From: SIG299 sp045531895
GTDB taxonomy: Bacteria; Bacillota; Clostridia; Lachnospirales; Lachnospiraceae
DNA length: 64,000 nt
Direction: 5' to 3'
Assembly (NCBI GenBank): GCA_045531895.1
Contig: JAZSEW010000075.1
Coordinates: forward strand, 52,539-116,538
Positions 16,530 to 25,581 of this stretch are shown piece after piece. Position 1 is the stretch's first letter; every line of letters starts with the position of its first letter. The translations under genes were made by a program, and so were the position numbers. The notes under the pieces are model-generated. The model searched no databases and had not been told where the DNA came from. It saw only the letters and a program-made list of their open reading frames with translations.

Positions 16530-17570
16530 CTAAATATCACTATACTCTCTCTTTTTCAGAGCAAGAAGTAATACAACTGCCGCAATCACTGCTGCCACTG
16601 CAATCACACCAATCACAACACCCATCACAGAGTCGCCTTCATATTCCACGGCATTAATATCAAACAGCTCTACCTGTACCGTATCTAAATCAGCTAAAAT
16701 ATCCGTCTGGGTAGTAGCTGCTGTATTTGTAATAACAGCACCTCCGGCAGCCTCTATCTGTGCCTTATCCACCTTAAGACCGTTCATCACCACCGTGCCA
16801 TCTGCCAGCTTAAAGCAAATCTGAGATAGCATAATGTTGGAAAGCTCTGTTTCAATATTGTTCCACCAGGAGCCATGCCCAAAGTGCAGTTCCTGTGCTC
16901 CGGCTAACCAGGTAAGTACCTGACTGTAATTCTTGATATCCTCGTATTCATGAGCCGCTCTGGACGCATCTTCTAAAATCGTCTGGTCGTAACACAGTAC
17001 ATCATTGGAATATACCGCAAAGCCCTCCGGCTTGATTTCAATACGGATTTTTGCACCATCTCTGATATAGTCCTTTACCATCAGGTAATTACTTAAGTTT
17101 GCATCAAAGAAGCCACCGTAATTACCACTGTTATAACCCAAATAGGAACCCGGAGTAAAATACAGTCTGCCGTCGTAATCACCTGTTCCCATAAAAGAAA
17201 AGATAGTTCCCAGCACATTTAACTCCCAGGTTGGAAGTGCATAAAATTCCAGAGTTACACCGGCAGAAGTATCTTTTCCGAGAAACGGATTCTGATAAGA
17301 ATACATACTGGAAAATTCTCCTGTTGTTTCAACATGCAGTGCCAAATCAATTGCTTCTGCCGTTACCAGAGAAGAATCATCCACCGTTGGCAACGGTGTT
17401 GGTTCCGGGGTCGGTTCTGCAGGAACCTCTTCTGCCGTTCCTTCTTCTGTAACCACGTCGCCACTTTCTGCCGGCACTTCATCTGCCTTTACTGTTTTTG
17501 CTCCTGCTGTCATTACCATAGCCAATGTCATAACAGCTAACATTATATATTTGATTAGTCTTTTCTTCAT
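16530..17570 (-). CDS. Membrane-anchored surface protein of unknown function
   Basis: 346 residues, not recognised by name. Sec signal peptide (residues 1-29, ending near AGAKTVKA), a Pro/Glu/Thr spacer with PEPTPLPT, an extracellular domain of about 240 residues rich in Trp/Tyr/Gly that looks like a concanavalin/LamG-type beta-sandwich (GRLYFTPGSYLGYNSGNYGGF, AKIRIEIKPEGFAVY), and a C-terminal membrane helix (about 318-338) followed by KKREYSDI. No LPXTG motif. It begins 17 bases after the stop of the chemoreceptor gene 17588-19300 and has a GGGGGG ribosome site, so it is co-transcribed. A possible extracellular ligand-binding partner of that receptor; inference only. Confidence 0.75.
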   Translation of the reverse strand: MKKRLIKYIMLAVMTLAMVMTAGAKTVKADEVPAESGDVVTEEGTAEEVPAEPTPEPTPLPTVDDSSLVTAEAIDLALHVETTGEFSSMYSYQNPFLGKDTSAGVTLEFYALPTWELNVLGTIFSFMGTGDYDGRLYFTPGSYLGYNSGNYGGFFDANLSNYLMVKDYIRDGAKIRIEIKPEGFAVYSNDVLCYDQTILEDASRAAHEYEDIKNYSQVLTWLAGAQELHFGHGSWWNNIETELSNIMLSQICFKLADGTVVMNGLKVDKAQIEAAGGAVITNTAATTQTDILADLDTVQVELFDINAVEYEGDSVMGVVIGVIAVAAVIAAVVLLLALKKREYSDI

Positions 17571-17587
17571 TATCTTTCCCCCCTCAA

Positions 17588-19300
17588 TTACAGCTTCGTG
17601 AAAACATCGGACTGCTGCTTCAAATCGGCAACCGCACCAAGACTGGAAGCAACCTCTTCGTTCACTTTTCCCATAGCCTGCACAATATTGGAGGTACTGT
17701 CTGCAGAGTGAGAAATACCATCACTGCACTCTTCTACCGCCAGAGTAATTACCTTCATACTCTCTACTAAATCACTGATACGTTCCTCCAGTTCAGCCAT
17801 CTTCGCCTGACAGTCTTCCACTGCACTGTTAACCTCCTGTGCTCGTGTGTTGTACTGCTGACCGGACTTCGCATAGTTATCATAATCCGGTAAAATCGTA
17901 CCGGAAATGTAATCCATCAGTTCATTTGCATTGGCACTCAGTTCCTCTACCGCGCGAACTACAATACCATTGATATTCTGGATGTTATTTGCTGTTTCAC
18001 GGCTGTTTTCTGCCAGCTGGCGGATTTCATCCGCAACCACAGCAAAGCCACGACCGGCTTCACCGGCTCTTGCCGCCTCAATGGAAGCATTTAATGCAAG
18101 CAGATTGGTCTGGCTGGAAATATTTAAAATTTCATTGGTAAGTTCATTAACACGACCTACGCTTCTACTGTTTTCAATGGCTGTATCCAGTTCGGCAAGA
18201 ATCTTTTCCATACGTGCTTCCATGGAAATCTTCTTTTCTACGGAACTGTTTTCCAGTTCCTCTGCCATCTGCTTCATCTCTGTTGTCTGAACAGAAATTT
18301 CTTTTGTTACATTTGCTACCGTACCGGCTGCATTTCCTGCAAACTCAGCACTTGTATTGATTTCCTGCACATTGGCAGTAATATTTTCCATGGTAGCTGC
18401 CATTTCCTCCATGGTGGAGAAAATGCTTTCGGTTTCCTCATTGGCACCGGTAATTCCTTCATTTACACTCTGGAATGTCTCGTCCAGCTTGGTGGAAGTT
18501 CCTACAATATCCTTCATGATTGCCTGAAGCTTCACAACAAACATATTGATACCCTGTACCAGCTTACCGATTTCATCACCGGTCTGCACCTTAATTCTGC
18601 GTGTCAGGTCACCATCCTTATTTTCAATGGATGCAATCATTTCACGAAGATTCTTCTCATACTTCTTTACCGGTGAAATAATGGTCTTCTGCACAATCAC
18701 GGAACCTGTCAAAAAGGCAATAGCCATTACAATCAAAAAGGCCGTCTGCATTAAAACCGCATTATTGTAAATATGGGTCTGTTCCCCTCTTGCCATACCC
18801 ATACTGGTCTGCTGGGCAAGAATGATTGCTGCCACTTTATTATTCAGCTTACCAAAAATATCAGACAATACACCGTTTACATTTTCCGCAACCTCTCGGG
18901 AATTATTTGCTGAACTAAGTCTCAATGTCTCCTTATAGGAAACAATATACTCTTCAAAAATACCCTTCATCTCATTATAGGATGTTTCGTCTCCGGTCAT
19001 CTCATTATACTTATCCATATAAGCATAAATGGTTGCCACTGCGGTACGGATATCACTTTCTACCCCCTGCTTGGACTCCTTTGTGTCCATAACGCTGTGG
19101 GTCAACAGAAGCTGCTGCAGCTCCTGTACCTTTGCAGACAAAGAATCCAGGGCAAGTACTGCCGGAACCTGCTCTGCCGCAATGGTGTCACCAATGTTAC
19201 CAAGCTTCTTCAAAGAAGAAGTACCTGCCATGGAGCAGACTAAGCCAATCATGGCAACAATCAAGAATGGTAGCATTACTTTTGTCGTCAGTTTCTTCAT
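17588..19300 (-). CDS. Methyl-accepting chemotaxis protein
   Basis: Second chemoreceptor, 570 residues. N-terminal helix about 8-25, extracellular four-helix sensor of about 150 residues (includes the 4HB-type AVLALDSLSAKVQELQQLLLTH), second membrane helix about 182-203, HAMP (ISPVKKYEKNLREMIASIEN) and a long cytoplasmic signalling domain with the conserved tip SQTNLLALNASIEAARAGEA. GGAGG lies 8 nt before the ATG. First gene of a two-gene operon with the surface protein at 16530. The ligand is unknown; presence of several chemoreceptors and CheX/CheY proteins argues that the organism is motile, though no flagellar genes lie in this window. Confidence 0.95.
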   Translation of the reverse strand: MKKLTTKVMLPFLIVAMIGLVCSMAGTSSLKKLGNIGDTIAAEQVPAVLALDSLSAKVQELQQLLLTHSVMDTKESKQGVESDIRTAVATIYAYMDKYNEMTGDETSYNEMKGIFEEYIVSYKETLRLSSANNSREVAENVNGVLSDIFGKLNNKVAAIILAQQTSMGMARGEQTHIYNNAVLMQTAFLIVMAIAFLTGSVIVQKTIISPVKKYEKNLREMIASIENKDGDLTRRIKVQTGDEIGKLVQGINMFVVKLQAIMKDIVGTSTKLDETFQSVNEGITGANEETESIFSTMEEMAATMENITANVQEINTSAEFAGNAAGTVANVTKEISVQTTEMKQMAEELENSSVEKKISMEARMEKILAELDTAIENSRSVGRVNELTNEILNISSQTNLLALNASIEAARAGEAGRGFAVVADEIRQLAENSRETANNIQNINGIVVRAVEELSANANELMDYISGTILPDYDNYAKSGQQYNTRAQEVNSAVEDCQAKMAELEERISDLVESMKVITLAVEECSDGISHSADSTSNIVQAMGKVNEEVASSLGAVADLKQQSDVFTKL

Positions 19301-19339
19301 GTCATATTCCTCCGTTTTTGTAAAATTGCTTTAAAAAGT

Positions 19340-19368
19340 ATTATAACATATAATAACAAAACTGACTA
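19340..19368 (-). promoter_or_regulatory. Probable promoter of the chemoreceptor-surface protein operon
   Basis: Minus-strand TAGTCA-17 bp-TATAAT, ending about 40 bases before the start codon. The -10 is perfect; the -35 matches at four of six positions. The spacing is optimal. Confidence 0.5.
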
Positions 19369-19408
19369 GACTTACCAAACAATTTTCGTAAATTTCGTAA
19401 TTTCTTGC

Positions 19409-20062
19409 TTAGTATCCCAACTTTTTGCGACGCAGCTTCAACGTACCAAACGTACTCACCACCAATACCACCGATCCCAGAAACAACCACCATTTATCCT
19501 CAAAATTTCCGGTACTCATAGAAAAGAGAAAGAACTTCCCAAGCTTTCCCTTCATGCCATAGCTGGCCAGATAATACATCATTGCCGCCATATAACCAAG
19601 TGTTGTATTATCCGTAATTCCCGCCACACAAAAACCAATGCTTCCAAGAAATACTGCCGTGGCAATTCCTCCAAAGATATGTGCATCCGTTACCGCACTT
19701 TCGTTAAGTTTCATGATGCAGACAAACACCAACTCCAATACTGACAATAAAACAAACGAATAACACAGCCGCAGGGCGCACACCTTCAGGTAAGAAATCT
19801 TTTTAGAGCATACTACATCCCGCAGGTCATGATTCTGCTCCGGATAAAAAATCGGCGTAAACAACATCACACCGACAAAGCACAGAAAAAACTCTATCGG
19901 TCTGGCTGCTTCTTTTGCAGTTAATGCAGAAAGATTAAACATGGATGCTGTCAGTATAAAAACACCAAGTGCTGTAGCAACAGGAATTAACGCATGGTGA
20001 CGCAAATTACTTTCCAGGATTTTTACGTAAGAATTTTCTTTCATTTTACCAAGCGCCTCCAT
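19409..20062 (-). CDS. ABC-2 type membrane subunit (small)
   Basis: 217 residues with six predicted membrane helices: about 22-45, 57-75, 93-115, 128-150, 155-175 and 190-207. No enzymatic motif. It follows the larger permease-like gene by one base and the ATPase gene before that, so it is the second membrane subunit of the exporter. Two in-frame starts are possible (20062, or an ATG at 20044 with GGAGG 11 nt upstream). Its role, whether exporting a peptide, a drug or a signal, cannot be told from sequence. Confidence 0.75.
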   Translation of the reverse strand: MEALGKMKENSYVKILESNLRHHALIPVATALGVFILTASMFNLSALTAKEAARPIEFFLCFVGVMLFTPIFYPEQNHDLRDVVCSKKISYLKVCALRLCYSFVLLSVLELVFVCIMKLNESAVTDAHIFGGIATAVFLGSIGFCVAGITDNTTLGYMAAMMYYLASYGMKGKLGKFFLFSMSTGNFEDKWWLFLGSVVLVVSTFGTLKLRRKKLGY

Positions 20063-20063
20063 C

Positions 20064-21317
20064 CTATGCCTGTTTTCTTAACCGTTTTCCTGTATCGAAA
20101 CCAATCCGGTTCCCTTTGCGCTTCCACTCATAAACCAATACTGTTGCCAGCAGTAACACCACCGATAACCCCAGATAAAACCAGCGGTTCCAAAGAAAAT
20201 TCCCATACTGTGCTTCAAACCCAGAAAGGTCTCCCATAGAATTGTGCCGGATAATCAGGGCATATTTTGTAATCTGTCCCACTAAATCCGTGGATGCCAA
20301 TGCCAGATACCACCAGGCTCCCTGTACAAATATGGCAACCAGCGGCGACACCAGTTCTGTCAACAATGCTCCAAGAGCCGTTACCAGCGTAATGTTCGGA
20401 AGCAGCCACAACAAAGACATGCCTACCGCCCCGCCAAGGGAAATGTCAAGCTCCGGATACAATCTCACAATGCTAATCACCGTATGCAGTAAGGTCAGCA
20501 ACACCGGTACTGCCATACAGCAAACCAGGGCAGCATAGCGTGTCAGCACAATTCCAAAAGAAGAACGCTTTCTACTGTAAACCAATGCTTCCATCCGGCT
20601 CCGCTTGTCTAACTGCCACAGTGCCACACAGACAAACACCGGAATAATAGCGAGGTCTATTCCTGCATAGTCACTGAATAACCGTAAATACGCATGTGGC
20701 AGATTATCCTCCTTCATCACTTCCTCATACTCTTCCAAAGCATCCTCATAAGTCATGGACACCTTGCCAAAGTACTCGAGCAACATCTCCTCTCTGTACT
20801 TGGAGCCACCACCAATAATCTCATCCGCCTGCTGCATCAGTTCCTTAAACCGTTCATAGGAAACCTGTTCCGATAAGGTATACTCCGGCAGTACCGGCGA
20901 CTTGTAGTACATCACCTGTTTGCCTTCGTCATCCACAGCACCATAGTAACCGCCTCGCTCGTAATTTTCAAACCCATCCAGTTCTTCCTTAGTAAGTCCG
21001 GTCAGTTCCTCAAGGATGGCCGCTACCTTCGCACTGTCCTTTTCCTTTAGCTTTACCTGCTTGTAAAACATATGAGGATACGCATCATAGCTTCCCCTTA
21101 AATACTCTTCCACCAGACTTTCCGTTGCTCCCGGCATGACCACCTCCGGCAAATCCGCCTCTTTGGTACCGTACCATTCCGCACCAATTTTGGGAGCCTC
21201 TATCGGTTCCTTTAATACACTGGCAAACTGGGTGCCGTACATTACAACCACCACCGCCACATATAAGAGAAACGTCAAAGAACAAATCACCTTTTTACAT
21301 TCCTTTAAAAACAGCAT
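20064..21317 (-). CDS. ABC-2 type transporter permease (large)
   Basis: 417 residues. One N-terminal membrane helix (about 12-30), then a large extracellular region of about 190 residues containing a charged, coiled segment, then five or six helices from about 222 onward. This layout, an outside domain between the first two helices, is typical of ABC-2 exporters with ATPases of the BcrA type. Its ATG overlaps the ATPase stop codon (TAATG), with GGTGAGGAG as ribosome site. Likely forms the exporter with the ATPase (21317-22231) and the small subunit. Confidence 0.85.
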   Translation of the reverse strand: MLFLKECKKVICSLTFLLYVAVVVVMYGTQFASVLKEPIEAPKIGAEWYGTKEADLPEVVMPGATESLVEEYLRGSYDAYPHMFYKQVKLKEKDSAKVAAILEELTGLTKEELDGFENYERGGYYGAVDDEGKQVMYYKSPVLPEYTLSEQVSYERFKELMQQADEIIGGGSKYREEMLLEYFGKVSMTYEDALEEYEEVMKEDNLPHAYLRLFSDYAGIDLAIIPVFVCVALWQLDKRSRMEALVYSRKRSSFGIVLTRYAALVCCMAVPVLLTLLHTVISIVRLYPELDISLGGAVGMSLLWLLPNITLVTALGALLTELVSPLVAIFVQGAWWYLALASTDLVGQITKYALIIRHNSMGDLSGFEAQYGNFLWNRWFYLGLSVVLLLATVLVYEWKRKGNRIGFDTGKRLRKQA

Positions 21318-22231
21318 TACTCCTCACCTCCCATCACGTTGCATCCGTGCTGACACAAGCAGTACATATAAGCATCCTCGCAGTTTGGCTCTGCCGGAAC
21401 CATGGCAATTTTCTGCAACAGCAATGTTTTATCTTCTCCATTATCCGCAAGAAACCGCACTTCTACACTAGCCCCTTGTTGCAGCATGGAAGTCACAATA
21501 TACTGTTTCTTAAGTTCCGCCAGTTGTTCCCGGTTTACCAGTGCCGTAAACACTTTACCTTTGGCATTCTCCAGCAATTCTGTCACCGTTCCTCTCCACA
21601 AAATTTCGCCCTCATTCATAATGGCAATCTGCTCGCAGGTCGCTTCAATATCCCCAACAATGTGGGTGGATAATAACACAATTCGCTCCTCTGCCACTTC
21701 GCACAGAAGATTTCGAAAACGAATACGCTCCTCCGGGTCCAATCCCGCCGTTGGTTCATCCACAATCAACACTTTTGGATTATGTAACAACGCCTGAGCG
21801 ATACCAAGACGCCGCTTCATACCGCCGGACAAACTCTTCACCTTGCTGTTTTTCTTGTCGGTCAGATTCACCTTTTTAAGAAGCTTTGGAATCCGTTCCT
21901 TCCGCTCTGCCTTACTCATGCCGGAAAGCACTCCGAGATAGTCCAGACACTCTGCCACCTTCATGGAGGGATACATGGAAAACTCCTGAGGAAGATATCC
22001 CGTCATACTGCGAATTTCCTTGGACTTTTCCACAGGAATTCCACAAATGGTAATCTCCCCTGACTGCTTGCCATGCAAGGTTGCCAAAAGCTTCATCAGC
22101 GTGGTCTTTCCTGCACCATTTCTCCCCAACAGCCCGAACATGCCCTGTTCAATGGTTAAATCAATGTCCTTTAGTGCCTGTTTTTTACCATAAAATTTGT
22201 TTACATTTTTGATTTCAATTGTATGTTGCAT
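21317..22231 (-). CDS. ABC transporter ATP-binding protein
   Basis: 304-residue ATPase: Walker A LLGRNGAGKTTLMKL near residue 35, Q-loop YLPQEFSMYPSM, signature LSGGMKRRLGIAQAL, Walker B KVLIVDEPTAGLDPEE, switch His in LSTHIV. The start at 22229-22231 (MQHTIEIKN) is preferred over a 34-residue longer reading: it has GAGG/AAGGAG upstream and fits the family start. The C-terminal 80 residues are the DrrA/BcrA-like tail. Drives the ABC-2 exporter formed by the next two genes. Located downstream of a two-component system but beyond its terminator; a direct repeat in the gap suggests control by that system. Confidence 0.93.
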   Translation of the reverse strand: MQHTIEIKNVNKFYGKKQALKDIDLTIEQGMFGLLGRNGAGKTTLMKLLATLHGKQSGEITICGIPVEKSKEIRSMTGYLPQEFSMYPSMKVAECLDYLGVLSGMSKAERKERIPKLLKKVNLTDKKNSKVKSLSGGMKRRLGIAQALLHNPKVLIVDEPTAGLDPEERIRFRNLLCEVAEERIVLLSTHIVGDIEATCEQIAIMNEGEILWRGTVTELLENAKGKVFTALVNREQLAELKKQYIVTSMLQQGASVEVRFLADNGEDKTLLLQKIAMVPAEPNCEDAYMYCLCQHGCNVMGGEE

Positions 22232-22270
22232 TCTCCTTACCTCACTTTCTTGTTCAGCTGAGCAGTTTTC

Positions 22271-22290
22271 AAAACTATACCGAAAACTAT
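22271..22290. promoter_or_regulatory. Direct repeat upstream of the exporter operon, possible response-regulator site
   Basis: AAAACTAT occurs twice in tandem at 22271-22278 and 22283-22290, 12 bases apart. OmpR-type regulators bind such tandem sites at roughly one helical turn. It lies between the histidine kinase terminator and the ATPase gene, so autoregulation of the exporter by the adjacent system is plausible. This is an inference from spacing. Confidence 0.4.
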
Positions 22291-22327
22291 GCTGGTAGCA
22301 TAATGGCTCATTTTCGCAAAAGAAAAA

Positions 22328-22359
22328 GACCATGGCGCAGCCTTCACTGTACCATGATC
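22328..22359 (-). terminator. Intrinsic terminator of the two-component operon
   Basis: Minus-strand hairpin GATCATGG / CCATGGTC (one wobble pair) followed by TTTTTCTTTT, about 22 bases after the kinase stop. Separates kinase from exporter transcription. Confidence 0.75.
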
Positions 22360-22381
22360 TTAAAATATACTTTTCAACTTT

Positions 22382-23770
22382 TTATCTACTTTTGACACCA
22401 AAATTTGCAATTACCCGACCACCCAAAACCGTCTCTTCTGCGGTTTTATTTTCCAGCACAAGCTCCCCACCATGTTTTTCACAGATGGTTTTGCAGATAT
22501 ACAATCCCAGACCAAAATGTATCCGTCCATCCTTTTCCGAACCGTAGAATGGGTCCGTTGCCCGATGCAGGGCTTCTTCGGAAAAGCCGGGACCATCGTC
22601 TTCCACGGTGATACAGAACACTTTTTCCTCACCTGTTTCCTCCGCAGCCGCTTCCACCTCGGACTTTGGCACAAATCCTAGCTCCAACACCAGCTTTGAC
22701 TTAGCAAACCGTGCCCCATTCGACACCAGATTTTCAAAAACCTCCAGAACAAGTTCCTTATCCAGCAAAATCTCCTCCGGCATAATTTGTTTTCCGGTCT
22801 GCAACTCAAACTCCAGATTTCCTGCCAGTAGTTTTCCTGTTTCCCGCAGTTGTTCCGCAAGCTCCGCTATGTTTACTGGGGTACGCTCCGGCACAATATC
22901 CTCCAGCTTCTGCACCGCACTCATCTTCTGGGTGTAATTCTCCAAGCGCATAATCTGTCCACCCATGGACTCTATCATTTCCATCAACTGCTCCCTGGAA
23001 AACTTTCCTTCCGGAACATAGTTCTGGAGCATTTCCTGATATCCCTTTAATACAGCTAACGGCGTGCGGATATCATGGGAAAAAGCCGCATTCAATCGCT
23101 TGCGCTCCTCTAAGGTATGCCACAGTTCCCTATTGTTTTCATAAAGCGCCTGCCTCATACTCTCAAAAGACTGACATAACTGCCCCAGCTCATTTCGCTT
23201 TACCGGCTTCATCTCAAACTCCAGACAATTATCCGAAATTTTCTCCGATGCTTCCATTAAAACGTTGATTGGCTTCTCCAGCTCCCGTTTATAAAAAACG
23301 ATGCCTGTAACCGCAACACAAAGCAGTACCCAGCTTATCATCAAAACGCCTTGACCGTAACTGATGACTCCGTATACAAAACGGTGCCACGGGTTGTCTG
23401 AAAAAAAATATCCCATCGTCCGCACATCATAATAGGTCATGCCGTTTACCGTCTTCACATACTGAATCCGGACATACTCTTCTGTCTCCGGTGACACGCT
23501 TTCCTCCGTAAGTATACCATCATCTGCCATCTGCACTCCCACCGGCATTTCACTAAACTTTCCCCACTGGTCTTCTTCGTGAAGTCTATCCAGTTCTGAG
23601 TAAGTCTCCTCCACCAGCGTCTGATAGTCCACATCCGAGTAGGTAATTTCATACCAGTTTTGCAGTTCATTGAACACCCAGCCAATGCCATAGGCACCAA
23701 GGTATGCCACTATAACGCATAACGGCAGATACCAGAAAAAAGTACGTTTGATAGACTTTATTTTACCCAT
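22382..23770 (-). CDS. Sensor histidine kinase
   Basis: 462 residues, membrane bound. First membrane helix about 11-33, extracellular sensor about 34-135, second helix about 138-160, HAMP-like linker (EKPINVLMEASEKISDNCLEFE), phosphoacceptor His in FSHDIRTPLAVLKG near residue 238, and a GHKL catalytic domain with N box NLVSNGARFA, DDGPGFSEEA (G1) and FGLGLYICK (G2). Its start overlaps the end of the response regulator gene by 13 bases, a tight translational coupling. Likely phosphorylates the adjacent response regulator; the sensed signal is unknown. The outside domain is Glu/Tyr-rich and not recognised. Confidence 0.95.
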   Translation of the reverse strand: MGKIKSIKRTFFWYLPLCVIVAYLGAYGIGWVFNELQNWYEITYSDVDYQTLVEETYSELDRLHEEDQWGKFSEMPVGVQMADDGILTEESVSPETEEYVRIQYVKTVNGMTYYDVRTMGYFFSDNPWHRFVYGVISYGQGVLMISWVLLCVAVTGIVFYKRELEKPINVLMEASEKISDNCLEFEMKPVKRNELGQLCQSFESMRQALYENNRELWHTLEERKRLNAAFSHDIRTPLAVLKGYQEMLQNYVPEGKFSREQLMEMIESMGGQIMRLENYTQKMSAVQKLEDIVPERTPVNIAELAEQLRETGKLLAGNLEFELQTGKQIMPEEILLDKELVLEVFENLVSNGARFAKSKLVLELGFVPKSEVEAAAEETGEEKVFCITVEDDGPGFSEEALHRATDPFYGSEKDGRIHFGLGLYICKTICEKHGGELVLENKTAEETVLGGRVIANFGVKSR

Positions 23771-24429
23771 TTGTACCCCATCCCCCAGACTGTCTCTACA
23801 TGATACTCCTCACCAACTGCCTTTAGTTTTGCCCGGATGCGACGCACATGCTCCGCCACCACGGAGGAATCTCCCTCCGCATCATAGCCCCAAAGGCGCT
23901 CATAAATACGCTCCTTATCAAAAACCTGCCCCGGATTTGTCGACAGCAGTTCGATGATTTCGAACTCCTTTTTTGCAAAAGAAAGCGCAGCTTCCTCCAC
24001 CTTCACCGTTTTTGCCGAATAATCAATCGCCAGATTTCCAAAGAATCGCACATTCACCGGCACACTTTGCCGATGGTCCCTGCGGATGTGGGCTGCCACT
24101 CTGGCACCCAGCTCTTCGATGGAAAATGGCTTTAAAATATAGTCGTCGCCACCCACAGAAAAGCCCTTGATTTTGTCTGCATCCTCTACCTTGGCGGTAA
24201 GGAACAAAATCGGACAACTGACATAATCCCTGATTTTCAGGCACACCTCCGTGCCATCCATACCGGGCATATTGATGTCCAGCAAAATCAGGTCCGGATT
24301 CATGGAAACCTTCTGAATCGCTTCCTCGCCATTATAAGCAGTTATCGTATCATAGCCCTTGAGCCTAAAGAAGCTTTGAAGCATCCGGACCACGTCTTTT
24401 TCATCATCAACAATCAGTATTTTATACAT
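23758..24429 (-). CDS. Response regulator, OmpR family
   Basis: 223 residues: receiver domain with acidic pair DDE near residues 8-10, phospho-acceptor Asp in LLDINMPGMDG near 51, Thr/Ala switch FLTAK and Lys KPF; then a winged-helix domain of the OmpR/PhoB type (FEIIELLSTNPGQVFDKERIYERLWG, VVAEHVRRIRAKL). A KGFSVGGDDYILKPFS segment links alpha4-beta5. Paired with the kinase that overlaps its 3' end. AAAGG ribosome site 8 nt before the ATG. Likely regulates the ABC exporter downstream. Confidence 0.96.
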   Translation of the reverse strand: MYKILIVDDEKDVVRMLQSFFRLKGYDTITAYNGEEAIQKVSMNPDLILLDINMPGMDGTEVCLKIRDYVSCPILFLTAKVEDADKIKGFSVGGDDYILKPFSIEELGARVAAHIRRDHRQSVPVNVRFFGNLAIDYSAKTVKVEEAALSFAKKEFEIIELLSTNPGQVFDKERIYERLWGYDAEGDSSVVAEHVRRIRAKLKAVGEEYHVETVWGMGYKWVK

Positions 24430-24494
24430 GAGTTTGACCTTTCTTTCGCGTTCGGGAATATAGCAGTGCCTCGATTCCCGGACAATATAGTTTG

Positions 24495-24523
24495 ATGATA
24501 CCAGTGTAGAGGAAAATTATCAA
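24495..24523 (-). promoter_or_regulatory. Promoter of the two-component operon
   Basis: Minus-strand TTGATA-17 bp-TATCAT, about 65 bases before the response regulator start codon. Both hexamers match the consensus at four or five of six positions. Confidence 0.6.
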
Positions 24524-24538
24524 CTTTTTATCTACAAA

Positions 24539-24590
24539 AAATGCATTCCATGATGCAGCTTTTCCCGTCTCACATCATAGAATGCATTTA
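24539..24590 (-). terminator. Intrinsic terminator of the Gfo/Idh/MocA gene
   Basis: Minus-strand stem AAATGCATTC...CATCAT matching ATGATG...GAATGCATTT with one unpaired base on each side, followed by a T6 run. Ends just after the gene stop at 24594. Confidence 0.85.
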
Positions 24591-24593
24591 TTT

Positions 24594-25565
24594 TTACTTC
24601 TCCTGTGGATACACAAGGCCCCACTGCTTCCGTAACCCATCCATCACTTCCATTACCGTGATGCTGTCATCAAGTGGCATAGAACTACTCTCGATTTTTC
24701 CCTCAGCGATACATCTTTCTGCTTCTATAAATTGATACTCGTAGCCGGAAATCTGCTCCGGCACTGCGATGAACTTTATCAGATTATCGCCTTGGTCGTA
24801 GACCGAAATGGACTGCGGATTGTTGATATTCTCCACCACCATATAGCCCTCGTTACCGTAGAAAATGCCCTTGCGATCCGACCGCCCGTAAATGCCGTGA
24901 GTCAGCACTGCCATACGACCGTCCTTATAATGCAGAGTGATACTTTCCATGCCGTCCACACCGGTGTCCGTCATCTGCACGGAGGACTCCATGCGCTTGA
25001 TTTCCTCGCCAAAATGCATCAGGGCAAAGTTGATACCGTATACACCCACATCCAGCAGCGCACCGCCTGCCAGCTCCGGCGCCACAATGCGGTAATTGCC
25101 ACTGATGGTATAAGAAAGATTGGCGGTAAGAGTGCACACCTTGCCAATAATGCCACTTGCCAGCGTTTCGTTAATCAGCTGTCTTGACGGCATGTATCTG
25201 GTCCAGATAGCCTCCGCCACGTAAACACCTGCTTCCTTTGCCAAAGCCTTGATTTCCTTCGCCTGAGTGCTGTTCATGGTGAAGGCTTTCTCACACAGCA
25301 CCGGCTTCCTCGCGGCAATACAAAGCTTCATATCCTCGTAATGCCTTGAATGAGGTGTGGCAATGTACACCAGCTCCACCGCCGGGTCCGCCACCAGTTC
25401 CTCGTAAGTGCCATAAGCTACTTCAAAGCCAAATTCTCTGGCTGCCTGCTCGGCACGTTCCTGCGTGCGGGAGGCAATGGCATAGCACTCCATATTTCTC
25501 ATTTTCTTTAATGTGGCAGTGATACTGTTTACAATGTTTCCTGTTCCTAAGATGCCGATTTTCAT
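24594..25565 (-). CDS. Gfo/Idh/MocA family NAD(P)-dependent oxidoreductase
   Basis: 323-residue cytoplasmic dehydrogenase. Rossmann start MKIGILGTGNI with the GxGxxx dinucleotide site, VYIATPHSRHYEDMKLCI, and the conserved catalytic EKA motif (LCEKAFTMN) near residue 94. The C-terminal half is the Gfo/Idh substrate domain (LLDVGVYGINFALMHFG). Such enzymes oxidise or reduce sugars, inositol or sugar derivatives. GGAGG lies 9 nt upstream of the ATG. Followed by its own terminator; the nitroreductase gene just upstream may be in the same transcript (gap 16 bases). Exact substrate unknown. Confidence 0.93.
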   Translation of the reverse strand: MKIGILGTGNIVNSITATLKKMRNMECYAIASRTQERAEQAAREFGFEVAYGTYEELVADPAVELVYIATPHSRHYEDMKLCIAARKPVLCEKAFTMNSTQAKEIKALAKEAGVYVAEAIWTRYMPSRQLINETLASGIIGKVCTLTANLSYTISGNYRIVAPELAGGALLDVGVYGINFALMHFGEEIKRMESSVQMTDTGVDGMESITLHYKDGRMAVLTHGIYGRSDRKGIFYGNEGYMVVENINNPQSISVYDQGDNLIKFIAVPEQISGYEYQFIEAERCIAEGKIESSSMPLDDSITVMEVMDGLRKQWGLVYPQEK

Positions 25566-25581
25566 AAGTAACTACCTCCGA

